A stretch of DNA of 64,000 nucleotides, from contig JAFAFR010000058.1 of assembly GCA_023423405.1 (NCBI GenBank), positions 124,001 through 188,000 on the forward strand, given 5' to 3'. This DNA comes from Bacteroidota bacterium. GTDB taxonomy: Bacteria; Bacteroidota; Bacteroidia; Chitinophagales; Chitinophagaceae. The notes below the pieces were generated by a model. That model saw nothing but the letters and a program-made list of their open reading frames with translations, ran no database searches and was not told the origin of the DNA. Position 1 is the stretch's first letter. Every line of letters begins with the position of its first letter. A program made the translations under genes and the position numbers. This document shows, piece by piece, positions 17,759-26,932 of the stretch.

Positions 17759-20131
17759 ATGTTCAAAAATCATTTCCTGGTAGGACTGCGGAACCTTCGG
17801 AAAAGTCCGGGGTACAGCGCCATCAATATCCTGGGCCTTGCTGTGGGCCTTGCCGTTACCATCCTGATCGGTATGTGGATATGGGATGAGATCAGTTTCG
17901 ACCGGTCACACGAAAAATACGAACGCCTGGCGCAGGTCATGACCACGCAGGTTTTTAACGGGGAAAAAGGCACAGGCCGCGCCGTTTCGCAGCCGCTGGT
18001 CAAGGCCCTGCAAAGCGGTTATACCTCCGATTTTAAACAGGTGGTGATCACCTCCTGGAATTTTGGACACATCATCGCCGTAGGCGAAAAAAAACTGTCT
18101 ACCCAGGGCATGTGGACCCAGGCGCCGTTTCCACACATGCTATCGTTGAAGATGATCCGGGGAGATGCGGGATCATTGAAAGATCCAAGTTCCATACTGA
18201 TGACGGAATCGCTGGCCAGGTCGCTGTTCGGAAGCACAGATGTACTGGGGCAAACCGTAAGGCTCGATAATCGCATGGAGTTTAAGGTAAGCGGCGTTTT
18301 CCGCGACCTGCCAACGAACAGCAGTTTTTATGAAGCAAAGATTTTTCTGCCCTGGGATACTTACGTGCAATCGGAAAACTGGATAAAAGAAGGCGCCGAC
18401 CAGTGGGGCAACCATTCCTGGCAGGCCTTTGCGGAAATGCAGGACGGAGTTGATATGGCAGCCGTAACAAAAAAGATCCGCTACATACCCCGTGATCACG
18501 TGAAGGAAGGAGAAGAAGAGATACTGTTGCATCCTATGGAAAAATGGCACCTCTACAGCGAATTCAAAGAGGGGCGCGTGGTGGGCGGCAGGATCCAGTT
18601 CGTATGGCTGTTTGGCATCATCGGCCTGTTTGTATTGTTACTGGCCTGCATCAATTTTATGAACCTGAGCACCGCCCGTTCCGAAAAAAGGGCCAGGGAA
18701 GTGGGCGTGCGCAAGGCGATCGGCTCTATGCGCCGCCAACTGATATACCAGTTCCTGACCGAGTCGGTGGTGGTAGCGCTTTGTGCTTTCATACTGAGTA
18801 TCGGGCTGGTATTGCTGGCCCTTCCCCAGTTCAATCATATTGCCCGGAAAACCATGAGCCTGCCCTGGGGCCAGCCGGTTTTCTGGCTGACTGCCTTGCT
18901 GGTGACCCTCATCACTGGTTTTGTGGCAGGCAGTTATCCCGCTTTTTACCTCTCGGGTTTCCAGCCGGTAAAAGTGCTGAAAGGAAGTTTTAGGGTGGGA
19001 AAACTGGCGGCCATTCCGCGCAAGGTATTGGTGGTGCTGCAGTTCACGGTGTCTGTAACGCTGATCATTGGGACCATCATCGTTTTCCGGCAAATACAAT
19101 ACGCGAAGAACCGGCCAGTGGGCTACAGCCGGGAAGGACTGTTTACGGTAATGATCCAAACACCCGAACTCGGCGCACACTACAATGCGCTGCGCGACGA
19201 CCTGCTGAAAACCGGTGTGGTGGCCGATATGGCTTTCTCCAGCAGTCCGTCTACCGGCATCTGGTCGAACCAGATCGGTTTTGAATGGAAGGGCAAGGAT
19301 CCCAATTCGGTGCCGCTTTTCGGCATTGTGGCCTGTACCCACGACTATGGACATACGCACCAGTGGAAAATACTGGAAGGCAGGGATTTTTCGCGCGAAT
19401 TCCTTACCGACAGCGGTAACCTGGTGCTCAATGAAGCGGCGGTGAAACTGACTGGTTTAAAAAATGTAGTAGGTGAAACCATTAAGTGGAACGATAAGGA
19501 AAGAAAAGTAGTGGGTGTGGTAAAAGATATGGTCATGGAATCGCCTTATGAACCGGTAAAGCCCACCATCTTTTTCCTGGACTATGGCTGGGCCAGTGTA
19601 GTAACGGTAAGAGTGAAGCCGGAAGTTTCCATGCGCGATGCGCTGGCTGCGGTGGAGCCGGTGTTTAAGAAACACGATCCGGCGAGTCCTTTTAAGTATG
19701 AATTCACCGACGAAGCCTACGCCACCAAGTTCAGCGACGAACAAAGGATTGGTAACCTGGCTAGTTTTTTTGCCATACTGGCGGTATTCATTTCCTGCCT
19801 GGGGCTGTTTGGACTGGCGTCTTTTATGGCGGAGCAGCGCACCAAAGAAATTGGCGTACGCAAGGTGTTGGGCGCTTCGGTATTTGATCTCTGGCAAACG
19901 ATGTCGGCCGATTTTCTGAAGCTGGTGCTGATATCCTGCCTTATTGCCGTTCCTGTTGCCTGGTATTTTTTGCATGGGTGGCTGCAGCAATACCAGTACC
20001 GTACGCCCATTTCTTACTGGATCTTCGGCGCTGCCACGCTGGGCGCCGTTACCGTCAGTATTCTTACCGTCAGTTTCCACTCCATCAAAGCGGCGCTGGC
20101 CAACCCGGTGAACAGCCTTCGTTCAGAATAA
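17759..20131 (+). CDS. MacB/FtsX-like ABC transporter permease
   Basis: A 790-residue permease with the duplicated Bacteroidota layout. There is an N-terminal helix (about 21-41), a periplasmic MacB-type domain, and three helices of the first FtsX domain containing STARSEKRAREVGVRKAIGS. A second periplasmic domain and final FtsX helices with MAEQRTKEIGVRKVLGAS follow. The two EVGVRKA/EIGVRKV motifs are the coupling helices that contact the ATPase. No ATPase or adaptor gene is adjacent, so it works with a partner encoded elsewhere. Such permeases often export peptides, lipids or antimicrobials; the substrate is unknown. Confidence 0.92.
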   Translation: MFKNHFLVGLRNLRKSPGYSAINILGLAVGLAVTILIGMWIWDEISFDRSHEKYERLAQVMTTQVFNGEKGTGRAVSQPLVKALQSGYTSDFKQVVITSWNFGHIIAVGEKKLSTQGMWTQAPFPHMLSLKMIRGDAGSLKDPSSILMTESLARSLFGSTDVLGQTVRLDNRMEFKVSGVFRDLPTNSSFYEAKIFLPWDTYVQSENWIKEGADQWGNHSWQAFAEMQDGVDMAAVTKKIRYIPRDHVKEGEEEILLHPMEKWHLYSEFKEGRVVGGRIQFVWLFGIIGLFVLLLACINFMNLSTARSEKRAREVGVRKAIGSMRRQLIYQFLTESVVVALCAFILSIGLVLLALPQFNHIARKTMSLPWGQPVFWLTALLVTLITGFVAGSYPAFYLSGFQPVKVLKGSFRVGKLAAIPRKVLVVLQFTVSVTLIIGTIIVFRQIQYAKNRPVGYSREGLFTVMIQTPELGAHYNALRDDLLKTGVVADMAFSSSPSTGIWSNQIGFEWKGKDPNSVPLFGIVACTHDYGHTHQWKILEGRDFSREFLTDSGNLVLNEAAVKLTGLKNVVGETIKWNDKERKVVGVVKDMVMESPYEPVKPTIFFLDYGWASVVTVRVKPEVSMRDALAAVEPVFKKHDPASPFKYEFTDEAYATKFSDEQRIGNLASFFAILAVFISCLGLFGLASFMAEQRTKEIGVRKVLGASVFDLWQTMSADFLKLVLISCLIAVPVAWYFLHGWLQQYQYRTPISYWIFGAATLGAVTVSILTVSFHSIKAALANPVNSLRSE

Positions 20132-20167
20132 GGAGTGTGACTATGCGCTTTTGCGGGCGCAACGGTT

Positions 20168-21655
20168 TCAGAGCAACAGCAGGCAAAGCAGGCAGATGGC
20201 GGTAAGCATCGCCAGCACCGGCAGCAGGAAGCGGAACCAGGTGGTGAAGCTGATGCGGGCGCTGGCCAGGCTGGGCAGGATAAGGCCGGTGGGCGACAAA
20301 AATCCCATGATGCCCATGCCGAACAAATAAGCGTTCACAATGGAATAACCCTGCACGCCGGTAAATACGGCGAGCGAGCCCATGATGGGCATGGTGACCA
20401 CGGCCATTCCGGAAGTGGAGGCAATGAACAGTGTGAACACCATATAAAACAGGAAGAGCAGTACCAGGAAGGCAGGCCGCGGCATTCCGCTGACGAGGTT
20501 GGCAGTGAAGTGAATGATGGTATCGGCTATCTGTCCCTGGTCGAGCATGATGGAAACGCCGCGGGCAAAGCCAACGATGAATGCCACGCCCAGCAGGCCC
20601 CTGGCGCCTTCGAGAAAGGCCTGCACAAATTCTTTTTCCGGCAGTCGCATCAGAATGGCAACCACCACCACTGCCACCAAAAATACAATGGTCATTTCTG
20701 TCAGCCACCAATCGAGCAGCACCACGCCGCCGATCATTACCAGGAAACTCGCGAGAAACACGAGGAGCAGGAGATTGCTGCGTTTGGTGGTAAGGGCAGC
20801 AGGGCCGGCGTTTTCCGGTGTGGCGGCATAGGGTGGCTCCACAACGCCATCAAATTTCAGCACCAGCGAAGCCGCCGGATCCCTTTTCACTTTTTGGGCA
20901 TAGCGCACCAGCCACCAGATATAGATAGCGGTGGTGAGCAGGAAGATGATCAGCCGGCTGCTGAACCCGTTGGTCCAGGATATGCCGGCAGCATTCGAAG
21001 CAATGATAGTGGAGAAGGGATTGGTGAAAGAGGCAAGGGTGCCAAGCTGCGTGCCACCGAATATAACGGCAACGGGTACCAGCAGATCGTAACCGGCGGC
21101 GAGAAAAAGGGGAATCAGAATAGGATAGAAAGCAAGCCCTTCTTCCGCCATGCCATAGGATGCGCCCGCAAAGGAAAACAAAAAACCAAGCAGGATCAGC
21201 AGCCAGGCCTCTTTCCCTTTCATATTGCGGGAAAGCCGGAGCAGTCCGGCTTCCATGGCGCCCGAGCGGTTGAACACTTCAATGAATCCGCCGATGAAGA
21301 GCAGGAAGAGAATGATGTCGATGGTGTCGTAAATGCCTTTGACCGGCGCTGCCAGTATATCGGTGATGGATTGCCTGCTGGCGCCCAGCCGGTGATAGGT
21401 GCCCGGAACCGATACGGGTTTGCGGATGCTGCCGTCGAGGAATTTTTCGAGCTGGATGCGGATGCCCAGGGAATCGAGGCTGGACTGCGTGGCCGGCAAT
21501 GTGCGACTGCTTTCCGCCTGGTGGATGACAAATCCCTTATCGGCTTCGTATTGCAGCGTATCGAATTTTCCTGCCGGTATCAGCCAGGTGCAGAGCGCGG
21601 CCAGTGCAATCACCAGCATCAGTACGGTCAGCGGGGAAGGGTGGAAGGAGCGCAT
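20168..21655 (-). CDS. YfcC/DcuC-type C4-dicarboxylate or amino acid transporter
   Basis: A 495-residue inner-membrane transporter with about twelve helices. The N-terminus LIALAALCTWLIPAGKFDT and the central GLAFYPILIPLFLAAGYDLLVPVAVIFGGTQLG are typical of the YfcC family in the IT/DcuC superfamily. An insertion after the first helix (about residues 35-95) is periplasmic. Family members are annotated as putative basic amino acid antiporters or dicarboxylate carriers, so the substrate is uncertain. The gene starts two bases after the hydrolase gene and is the last of four minus-strand genes. Confidence 0.85.
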   Translation of the reverse strand: MRSFHPSPLTVLMLVIALAALCTWLIPAGKFDTLQYEADKGFVIHQAESSRTLPATQSSLDSLGIRIQLEKFLDGSIRKPVSVPGTYHRLGASRQSITDILAAPVKGIYDTIDIILFLLFIGGFIEVFNRSGAMEAGLLRLSRNMKGKEAWLLILLGFLFSFAGASYGMAEEGLAFYPILIPLFLAAGYDLLVPVAVIFGGTQLGTLASFTNPFSTIIASNAAGISWTNGFSSRLIIFLLTTAIYIWWLVRYAQKVKRDPAASLVLKFDGVVEPPYAATPENAGPAALTTKRSNLLLLVFLASFLVMIGGVVLLDWWLTEMTIVFLVAVVVVAILMRLPEKEFVQAFLEGARGLLGVAFIVGFARGVSIMLDQGQIADTIIHFTANLVSGMPRPAFLVLLFLFYMVFTLFIASTSGMAVVTMPIMGSLAVFTGVQGYSIVNAYLFGMGIMGFLSPTGLILPSLASARISFTTWFRFLLPVLAMLTAICLLCLLLL

Positions 21656-21657
21656 GT

Positions 21658-22446
21658 TCAGAATATGGTCAGTTGGGTGGTGGCCGTAACCGTGAGCAGG
21701 GGCATTTCCTGGTAACGGCTGGCGACGGTGATCTGCGTGGCGCCGCCGGGTGTTCGAAACAGGGTTTCCACCAACTCGGGGCGGTTGTTGTTTTTCGACA
21801 GGTGGGAGAGCACCAGGTGCCGCAAACCCGGACCGGCAAAGCGCGTGTACAATTCCAGGGCCTGGCGGTTGGAGAGGTGCCCCTTGCCGCCGCTGATCCT
21901 TTTCTTCAGGTGAAAGGGATAGCTGCCGTTCTGCAGCATGTTTTCACAATAATTTGCTTCGAGAAAAGCAGCATGGCAGCCGGCAAACTGTTTCCTGAGC
22001 TCGGCGCAGCAAACGCCGATATCGGTAAAAACGCCTACCTGCACGCCGCCCCCCGACACCACGAAACTGTGCGGATCACAGGCATCGTGGTATTTGCTGA
22101 AAGCATGTACCTGCAGGTCGCCAACAGGAATGCTGTCGCCCGATGCAAAGGGGAAGCGCAGCCTATCGTCGATGGGTATGCGCGATTCGCGGTAGGTGTC
22201 TTCCGTTATGTAAACCGGTAGTTGGTATTTTTTGGAGAGCCCCGCCACGCCGGTGATGTGATCGCCGTGTTCGTGCGAAACAAAAATGGCTTTCAGCAGG
22301 TCCATCTGCAAGCCCAGCCGCTTCATCCTTCTTTCTGTTTCACGGCAGGAAATACCGGCATCTACCAGGATGGCTTCCTGTTGGTTGCCGATATAGTAAC
22401 AGTTGCCGTTGCTGCCGGAATTGAGTGACGTGATGAACAGGGGCAT
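21658..22446 (-). CDS. metallo-beta-lactamase-fold hydrolase (YycJ/WalJ-like)
   Basis: A 262-residue cytoplasmic hydrolase with the dinuclear metal motif SHEHGDH near residue 58, preceded by SLNSGSNGNCYYIG and LVDAGIS, as in YycJ/WalJ proteins. Later metal ligands are in KYHDACDPHSFVV, VFTDIG and LSHLSKNN. Relatives in Firmicutes affect cell-wall homeostasis and DNA repair; the role here is unknown. I use the ATG at 22446 rather than the upstream in-frame TTG at 22452. Confidence 0.88.
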   Translation of the reverse strand: MPLFITSLNSGSNGNCYYIGNQQEAILVDAGISCRETERRMKRLGLQMDLLKAIFVSHEHGDHITGVAGLSKKYQLPVYITEDTYRESRIPIDDRLRFPFASGDSIPVGDLQVHAFSKYHDACDPHSFVVSGGGVQVGVFTDIGVCCAELRKQFAGCHAAFLEANYCENMLQNGSYPFHLKKRISGGKGHLSNRQALELYTRFAGPGLRHLVLSHLSKNNNRPELVETLFRTPGGATQITVASRYQEMPLLTVTATTQLTIF

Positions 22447-22459
22447 GCCCAAATGTACA

Positions 22460-23212
22460 TCAATCGTTCACTATTCCTGCCGGCTGCGGCTGGAGCGGAT
22501 CGGAAATACGATAAAAACGGAAGCCGGTGGCGGTATGACAAATGAGTATTTCTCCATATGGGATCACATCCCTGAAATCTTCTCCTTCGATGGTGCGTAT
22601 GCGTTCCGGTTCATAGGGCTTCGAAATATCGAACACGGCCAGTCCGCCGGGGCCATCGCACACGTAGAGGGCATTTCCCGAACTGCCCAGTCCAAAGGGA
22701 GCGGACATGTCCACCGTTTTCACCAGCAGCGGCGAAGCGGTATTGTGGAGGTCATATACATTCAGCACGTTTTGCAGGCTGCCGCAGGTGGTTCCAAAAC
22801 TGCGCAGGGTAACATAGGCGACCGTATCGTTGCCCACCACCGGGTCGCAGGCCCTTAGGTGGTTGACCGATCCTTCCAGTTTGGGATTGGCGGGTTCGTC
22901 GATGGAATACACGAACATGCCGGTGGCGGAACCAATAAAGAGTTTATTGCGGTAAGGAAAAATGGTTTCGATGCTGAAGCCTACATCCTGCGCAGAGCGG
23001 AATTCGGGCCTGGCGGCGTCGCTCACGTCATAGGCGAGGAGCTGGTAGTCGTCCACAAGGTAGAGGTGATTGGCAGCCACGGTGAAGCGGGCCATGGAGC
23101 CGCCTGCGCCGTTGTGCGATGACTGGTTGGTGTTGCTGGTCGCTGCATCTTTTGAGCAGGCGCAAAGAACTACCAGGAAACAGGGCAGCAGCAGGGCATA
23201 GTATTTTTTCAT
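22460..23212 (-). CDS. LVIVD-repeat lipoprotein A
   Basis: A 250-residue lipoprotein. Starting at the ATG at 23212 gives a signal peptide ending VVLCACSKD, a good lipobox. The body repeats a beta-blade unit with LYVCDGPGGLAVFDISKP, LLAYDVSDAARPEF and FVYSIDEPANPKL, which is the LVIVD repeat pattern of bacterial surface beta-propellers. Function is unknown; it probably faces the periplasm or cell surface. It lies 10 bases from a second LVIVD lipoprotein of the same orientation, so the two are a tandem pair. Confidence 0.82.
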   Translation of the reverse strand: MKKYYALLLPCFLVVLCACSKDAATSNTNQSSHNGAGGSMARFTVAANHLYLVDDYQLLAYDVSDAARPEFRSAQDVGFSIETIFPYRNKLFIGSATGMFVYSIDEPANPKLEGSVNHLRACDPVVGNDTVAYVTLRSFGTTCGSLQNVLNVYDLHNTASPLLVKTVDMSAPFGLGSSGNALYVCDGPGGLAVFDISKPYEPERIRTIEGEDFRDVIPYGEILICHTATGFRFYRISDPLQPQPAGIVND

Positions 23213-23222
23213 GACGGCAGGT

Positions 23223-23801
23223 TTAGTTGGTGGTACAAAAGGCATCGGTTACATTTTTTTCGAGTTTCCACCCGATCACATCGCCGGAATAAGTGTTGGG
23301 GCATACATAGTGAACACCCCGCTGGGACGGCTGTGCCATCGCTGCGTCCATATTGTAGAAATTGATTATGCTGAAGGCGCCGGAGGTGCGCGATACCAGT
23401 TTCACGTGCTGCAGATCGCTGATATCAACCGATACCAGGTCGGTCATATTGTTGGTGAGCAGGATGTTTCCTTTTGCTGCCACTTCGGAACAGCCCGGGA
23501 TACTGATGAAGGCGAGTTTTTTAGGATCGTTGATGTCCGAATAATCAATGACATGGATCCCTTTGAATGTTTCCACCTGGTAGAGACGATTTCCCAGGGT
23601 GTAAATCTTCCCGGCATCTTCGGTGGCCCGGGGCTGCTCCGCTGCAATGATGCGGTGAGCGGAATCGATGCCGTAAACCGGCACATAAGCTTCGGGGTAA
23701 ATATTGCGCGCCGGCTTCTTCGTAAAATCAAAACAGGAGCCTAGCGTAAGAACAGTCCCGGTAGCCAGGAGCAGGAGCCGGATTTGGGGTAGCAGTTTCA
23801 T
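23223..23801 (-). CDS. LVIVD-repeat lipoprotein B
   Basis: A 192-residue lipoprotein. The ATG at 23801 gives a signal peptide with lipobox LTLGSCFDF. Repeat units include LYQVETFKGIHVIDYSDINDPKKL and LVSVDISDLQHVKL, the LVIVD pattern, but there are fewer blades than in its neighbour. It ends with WKLEKNVTDAFCTTN, carrying a lone C-terminal cysteine. It is the first gene of the minus-strand set reaching to the YfcC transporter. The pair may form a joint propeller or complex, which is inference. Confidence 0.78.
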   Translation of the reverse strand: MKLLPQIRLLLLATGTVLTLGSCFDFTKKPARNIYPEAYVPVYGIDSAHRIIAAEQPRATEDAGKIYTLGNRLYQVETFKGIHVIDYSDINDPKKLAFISIPGCSEVAAKGNILLTNNMTDLVSVDISDLQHVKLVSRTSGAFSIINFYNMDAAMAQPSQRGVHYVCPNTYSGDVIGWKLEKNVTDAFCTTN

Positions 23802-23905
23802 TCGGAATGCTTTGGTTATTAAATATATGTCGTCTACGGTTTGGCAGTTGTTGTTCAAATTTGGCGAACTAGCGTTAACTTGAAGCAACCGTTAAACGAA
23901 GCGCC

Positions 23906-26632
23906 ATGAATGAAAAGATCGCCTCACTGAAAAAACTGCAGGAGGAGGGAAAGGATATTCACGCACTGCCTTTTTCGATCCGGATCCTGCTCGAGAACGT
24001 ATTGCGTAACCACGACGGGTTTGCGGTGACGGATGAACACCTCGATACGCTGGTGAACTGGAAGCCCGGGGGTACGGATAAGGAAATTCCCTTTAAACCG
24101 GCAAGGGTGCTGATGCAGGATTTTACCGGGGTGCCCGCGGTAGTGGATATGGCCTCCATTCGCGCGGAAGTGATCAGAAAGGGTAAGGATGGTACGAAGA
24201 TCAACCCACTGATCCCGGTGGACCTGGTCGTGGATCATTCGGTGCAGGTGGATTTTTTTGGTACTGACTACGCTTTGGCCAAAAACGTTGTATACGAATA
24301 CGAAAGAAATAAAGAAAGATACCAGCTCCTGAAATGGGCGCAGCGGGCCTTCGATAATTTTACCGTGGTGCCGCCGGGCATGGGCATTTGCCACCAGGTG
24401 AACCTGGAATACCTGGCGCAGGCAGTGATCCGCCGCGATGGCTGGATCTTCCCCGATTCGCTGGTGGGCACCGACTCGCATACGCCCATGGTGAACGGCA
24501 TCGGCGTAATGGCCTGGGGGGTGGGTGGCATCGAGGCCGAAGCCGCACTGCTGGGACAGCCGGTGTATTTTACCTGTCCGCAGGTGATTGGGCTGGAGCT
24601 GACCGGCAGGTTATTAGAAGGCATCACCGCTACCGACCTGGTGCTGACCATCACAGAGCTGCTGCGCAAATACGGTGTGGTGGGGAAATTCGTGGAAGTG
24701 TATGGCGACGGGCTGGACTATCTTTCTGTGCCCGACCGCGCCACCATTTCCAATATGTCGCCCGAATTCGGTTGTACGGTCACGTATTTTCCCATCGACA
24801 GCCAGACCCTGGAATACATGCGGCGCACCAATCGCCCGGAAGAGCAGGTGCAATTGGTAGAATCTTATTGCAAGGAAAACCTGCTCTGGCGCACGGGCAC
24901 TGAGCAGATACGGTATTCGGATACGATCAGTCTCGACCTCGGTCTTATCCAGCCCTCGGTGGCCGGACCCAAACGGCCGCAGGACAAGATACTGGTGAAA
25001 GACCTGCACGACCAGTTTGGGGACCTGCTGAACAAAGAATACAAAAGGATCTATACGCCCGAAGGCAAGCGGCGCGATAATGCCTGGTTATCAGAAGGTG
25101 GATCGGGCACCACGTTTACCTATGAGGTGCAGAAACCGCTCGATGGTGTGGCCGTGGAAGTGGACAGCCTGCAATCTGTACGCATCAAATTGCGCAACCA
25201 GGAATACGTGCTCAGCGATGGCTCTATTACTATTGCAGCGATCACGAGCTGTACCAATACCTCCAACCCAAGTGTGATGATCGGCGCGGGACTGGTAGCG
25301 AGAAAAGCCATCAGCCGCGGCCTCACCACCAAGCCCTGGGTGAAGACCAGCCTGGCGCCCGGCTCCAAAGTGGTGACCGAATACCTCGAGCGGGCGGGAC
25401 TACTGGTAGACCTCGCCGCCCTCCGCTTCCATACCGTTGGTTATGGCTGCACCAGTTGTATTGGGAACAGCGGGCCGCTGCCGCTGCACATTTCCGAAGC
25501 GGTGGACAAAGGCGCACTGATCGTTGCATCGGTGCTTTCCGGCAACCGGAATTTTGAAGCGCGGGTGCACCCGCAGGTGAAAATGAATTTCCTGGCATCG
25601 CCCATGCTGGTGGTGGCTTATGCCATCGTGGGAAGGGTGGATGTGAACCTGGTGACAGACCCGCTGGGTTATGATCCCAACGGCGAAGCGGTTTACCTGC
25701 GCGATATATGGCCCAGCCAGGAAGAGATCAACGCCACTATGCTCGAGGCGCTTAGCCAGCAGGATTATGAGAAGACCTATTCCGTCATTTTTGACGGCGA
25801 CGAGCAGTGGCAGGGGCTGCAGGCGCCCGCCGGCAAGGATTATCACTGGAGCAATGATTCCACCTATATAAAGGAAGCGTCTTTTTTCCGCGATCTCCCT
25901 GCGGCGCCCTTGCCTATGCAGGACATAGCCGGCGCCCGGGTATTGCTGAAACTCGGCGATTCGGTTACCACCGATCACATTTCCCCCGCGGGTTCTTTCA
26001 AACCCGATACCCCGGCCGGGAAATACCTGATGGACCGCGGCATTGAACCCCGCCTCTTCAATTCCTATGGCTCCCGGCGCGGCAATGAAGAAGTGATGGT
26101 GCGCGGCACTTTTGCCAACGTGCGCATCAGGAACCAGATTTCGGTTAAGGAAGGGGGTTATACCACCTTTATTCCCACCGGAACAGTGCTGTCGGTGTAC
26201 GAAGCGGCCATGCTCTATGCGCAGCAGCAGACGCCGCTGGTGATTTTGGCGGGTAAGGAATACGGCAGCGGTTCTTCGCGCGACTGGGCCGCCAAGGGTA
26301 CCAACCTGCTGGGCGTAAAAGCGGTTATTGCTGAGAGTTATGAGAGGATACACCGGAGTAATCTCGTAGGCATGGGGGTGCTGCCCCTGGAATTTCTTCC
26401 CGGCGAAAATGCAGAAAGCCTGGGCCTGACCGGCCTGGAGACCTATGCCATTTCGGGCATCGCAAACGATCCTGTTCCCAATAAGCTGCTGGATGTTACG
26501 GCAACGCCCGATGGCGGCGAGCCACTGCGGTTCAAAGTGCGGTCCCGGCTCGACTCTGCGATCGAAATGGCCTATTACCGGAATGGAGGTATCCTCCAAT
26601 ATGTGCTGCGCGATTTTCTGAAGAAGGCATAG
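23906..26632 (+). CDS. acnA: aconitate hydratase AcnA
   Basis: A 908-residue AcnA/IRP1-type aconitase that isomerizes citrate to isocitrate in the TCA cycle. The three 4Fe-4S cysteines are visible in TSCTNTSNP and GYGCTSCIGNSGPL. The N-terminus (LPFSIRILLENVLRN) and the swivel domain (GSVTTDHISPAGSF equivalent: LGDSVTTDHISPAGSF, then GKEYGSGSSRDWAAKG) are standard. Length is normal for AcnA. It is a single-gene unit with a good intrinsic terminator about 130 bases downstream. Confidence 0.96.
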   Translation: MNEKIASLKKLQEEGKDIHALPFSIRILLENVLRNHDGFAVTDEHLDTLVNWKPGGTDKEIPFKPARVLMQDFTGVPAVVDMASIRAEVIRKGKDGTKINPLIPVDLVVDHSVQVDFFGTDYALAKNVVYEYERNKERYQLLKWAQRAFDNFTVVPPGMGICHQVNLEYLAQAVIRRDGWIFPDSLVGTDSHTPMVNGIGVMAWGVGGIEAEAALLGQPVYFTCPQVIGLELTGRLLEGITATDLVLTITELLRKYGVVGKFVEVYGDGLDYLSVPDRATISNMSPEFGCTVTYFPIDSQTLEYMRRTNRPEEQVQLVESYCKENLLWRTGTEQIRYSDTISLDLGLIQPSVAGPKRPQDKILVKDLHDQFGDLLNKEYKRIYTPEGKRRDNAWLSEGGSGTTFTYEVQKPLDGVAVEVDSLQSVRIKLRNQEYVLSDGSITIAAITSCTNTSNPSVMIGAGLVARKAISRGLTTKPWVKTSLAPGSKVVTEYLERAGLLVDLAALRFHTVGYGCTSCIGNSGPLPLHISEAVDKGALIVASVLSGNRNFEARVHPQVKMNFLASPMLVVAYAIVGRVDVNLVTDPLGYDPNGEAVYLRDIWPSQEEINATMLEALSQQDYEKTYSVIFDGDEQWQGLQAPAGKDYHWSNDSTYIKEASFFRDLPAAPLPMQDIAGARVLLKLGDSVTTDHISPAGSFKPDTPAGKYLMDRGIEPRLFNSYGSRRGNEEVMVRGTFANVRIRNQISVKEGGYTTFIPTGTVLSVYEAAMLYAQQQTPLVILAGKEYGSGSSRDWAAKGTNLLGVKAVIAESYERIHRSNLVGMGVLPLEFLPGENAESLGLTGLETYAISGIANDPVPNKLLDVTATPDGGEPLRFKVRSRLDSAIEMAYYRNGGILQYVLRDFLKKA

Positions 26633-26761
26633 ACCTGCCATTTCATCGACACTTTTTCCCGCTTGGTCGATTCTGTTACCGGCAGCTTTGAACCAGTGAT
26701 AGATTTGTCCAGGTTTACAACAGCATAAGGTTTGAGGAGTTCTCAACAGTAAGGTTAATTG

Positions 26762-26793
26762 GGGCTGCATGTTTATGCGGCCCTCTTTTTTTC
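26762..26793 (+). terminator. intrinsic terminator downstream of acnA
   Basis: A 9-bp stem (26762-26770 with 26775-26783, one T-G pair) and a GTTT tetraloop are followed by TCTTTTTTTCTC. This is a textbook rho-independent terminator on the plus strand. Confidence 0.85.
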
Positions 26794-26899
26794 TCGCATA
26801 CGCAGCATTACCACCCCCCTGGACTCCCGGCTTCCTCAATTCATCATCCAATAGATGCATTACATACAACAGATGTAAATACTTTGTTGTGCCGGTGGG

Positions 26900-26907
26900 T
26901 ATGTTTG
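26900..26907 (+). promoter_or_regulatory. -7-like box of the 26933 lipoprotein gene
   Basis: TATGTTTG matches the Bacteroidota -7 consensus TAnnTTTG, 25 bases before the ATG. No TTG at the expected -33 spacing was found, so the call is tentative. Confidence 0.35.
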
Positions 26908-26932
26908 TGTCCATAAAAAAATAACCTTGATT

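Larger units (their letters stand above)
26633..26932. other. 300-base intergenic region after acnA
   Basis: No gene was found. The first part can fold: CTGCC (26635-26639) pairs with GGCAG (26681-26685) around an inner 6-bp stem (26645-26650 with 26666-26671). An intrinsic terminator follows at 26762-26793, and a -7-like box lies at 26900-26907 before the next gene. Whether the folded part is a processed 3' RNA cannot be said. Confidence 0.5.

Noticed and set aside
20510..21715. 401-codon open frame antisense to the YfcC transporter
   Set aside because: Low-complexity Gln/Glu/His/Gly composition typical of reverse reading of a membrane protein gene.
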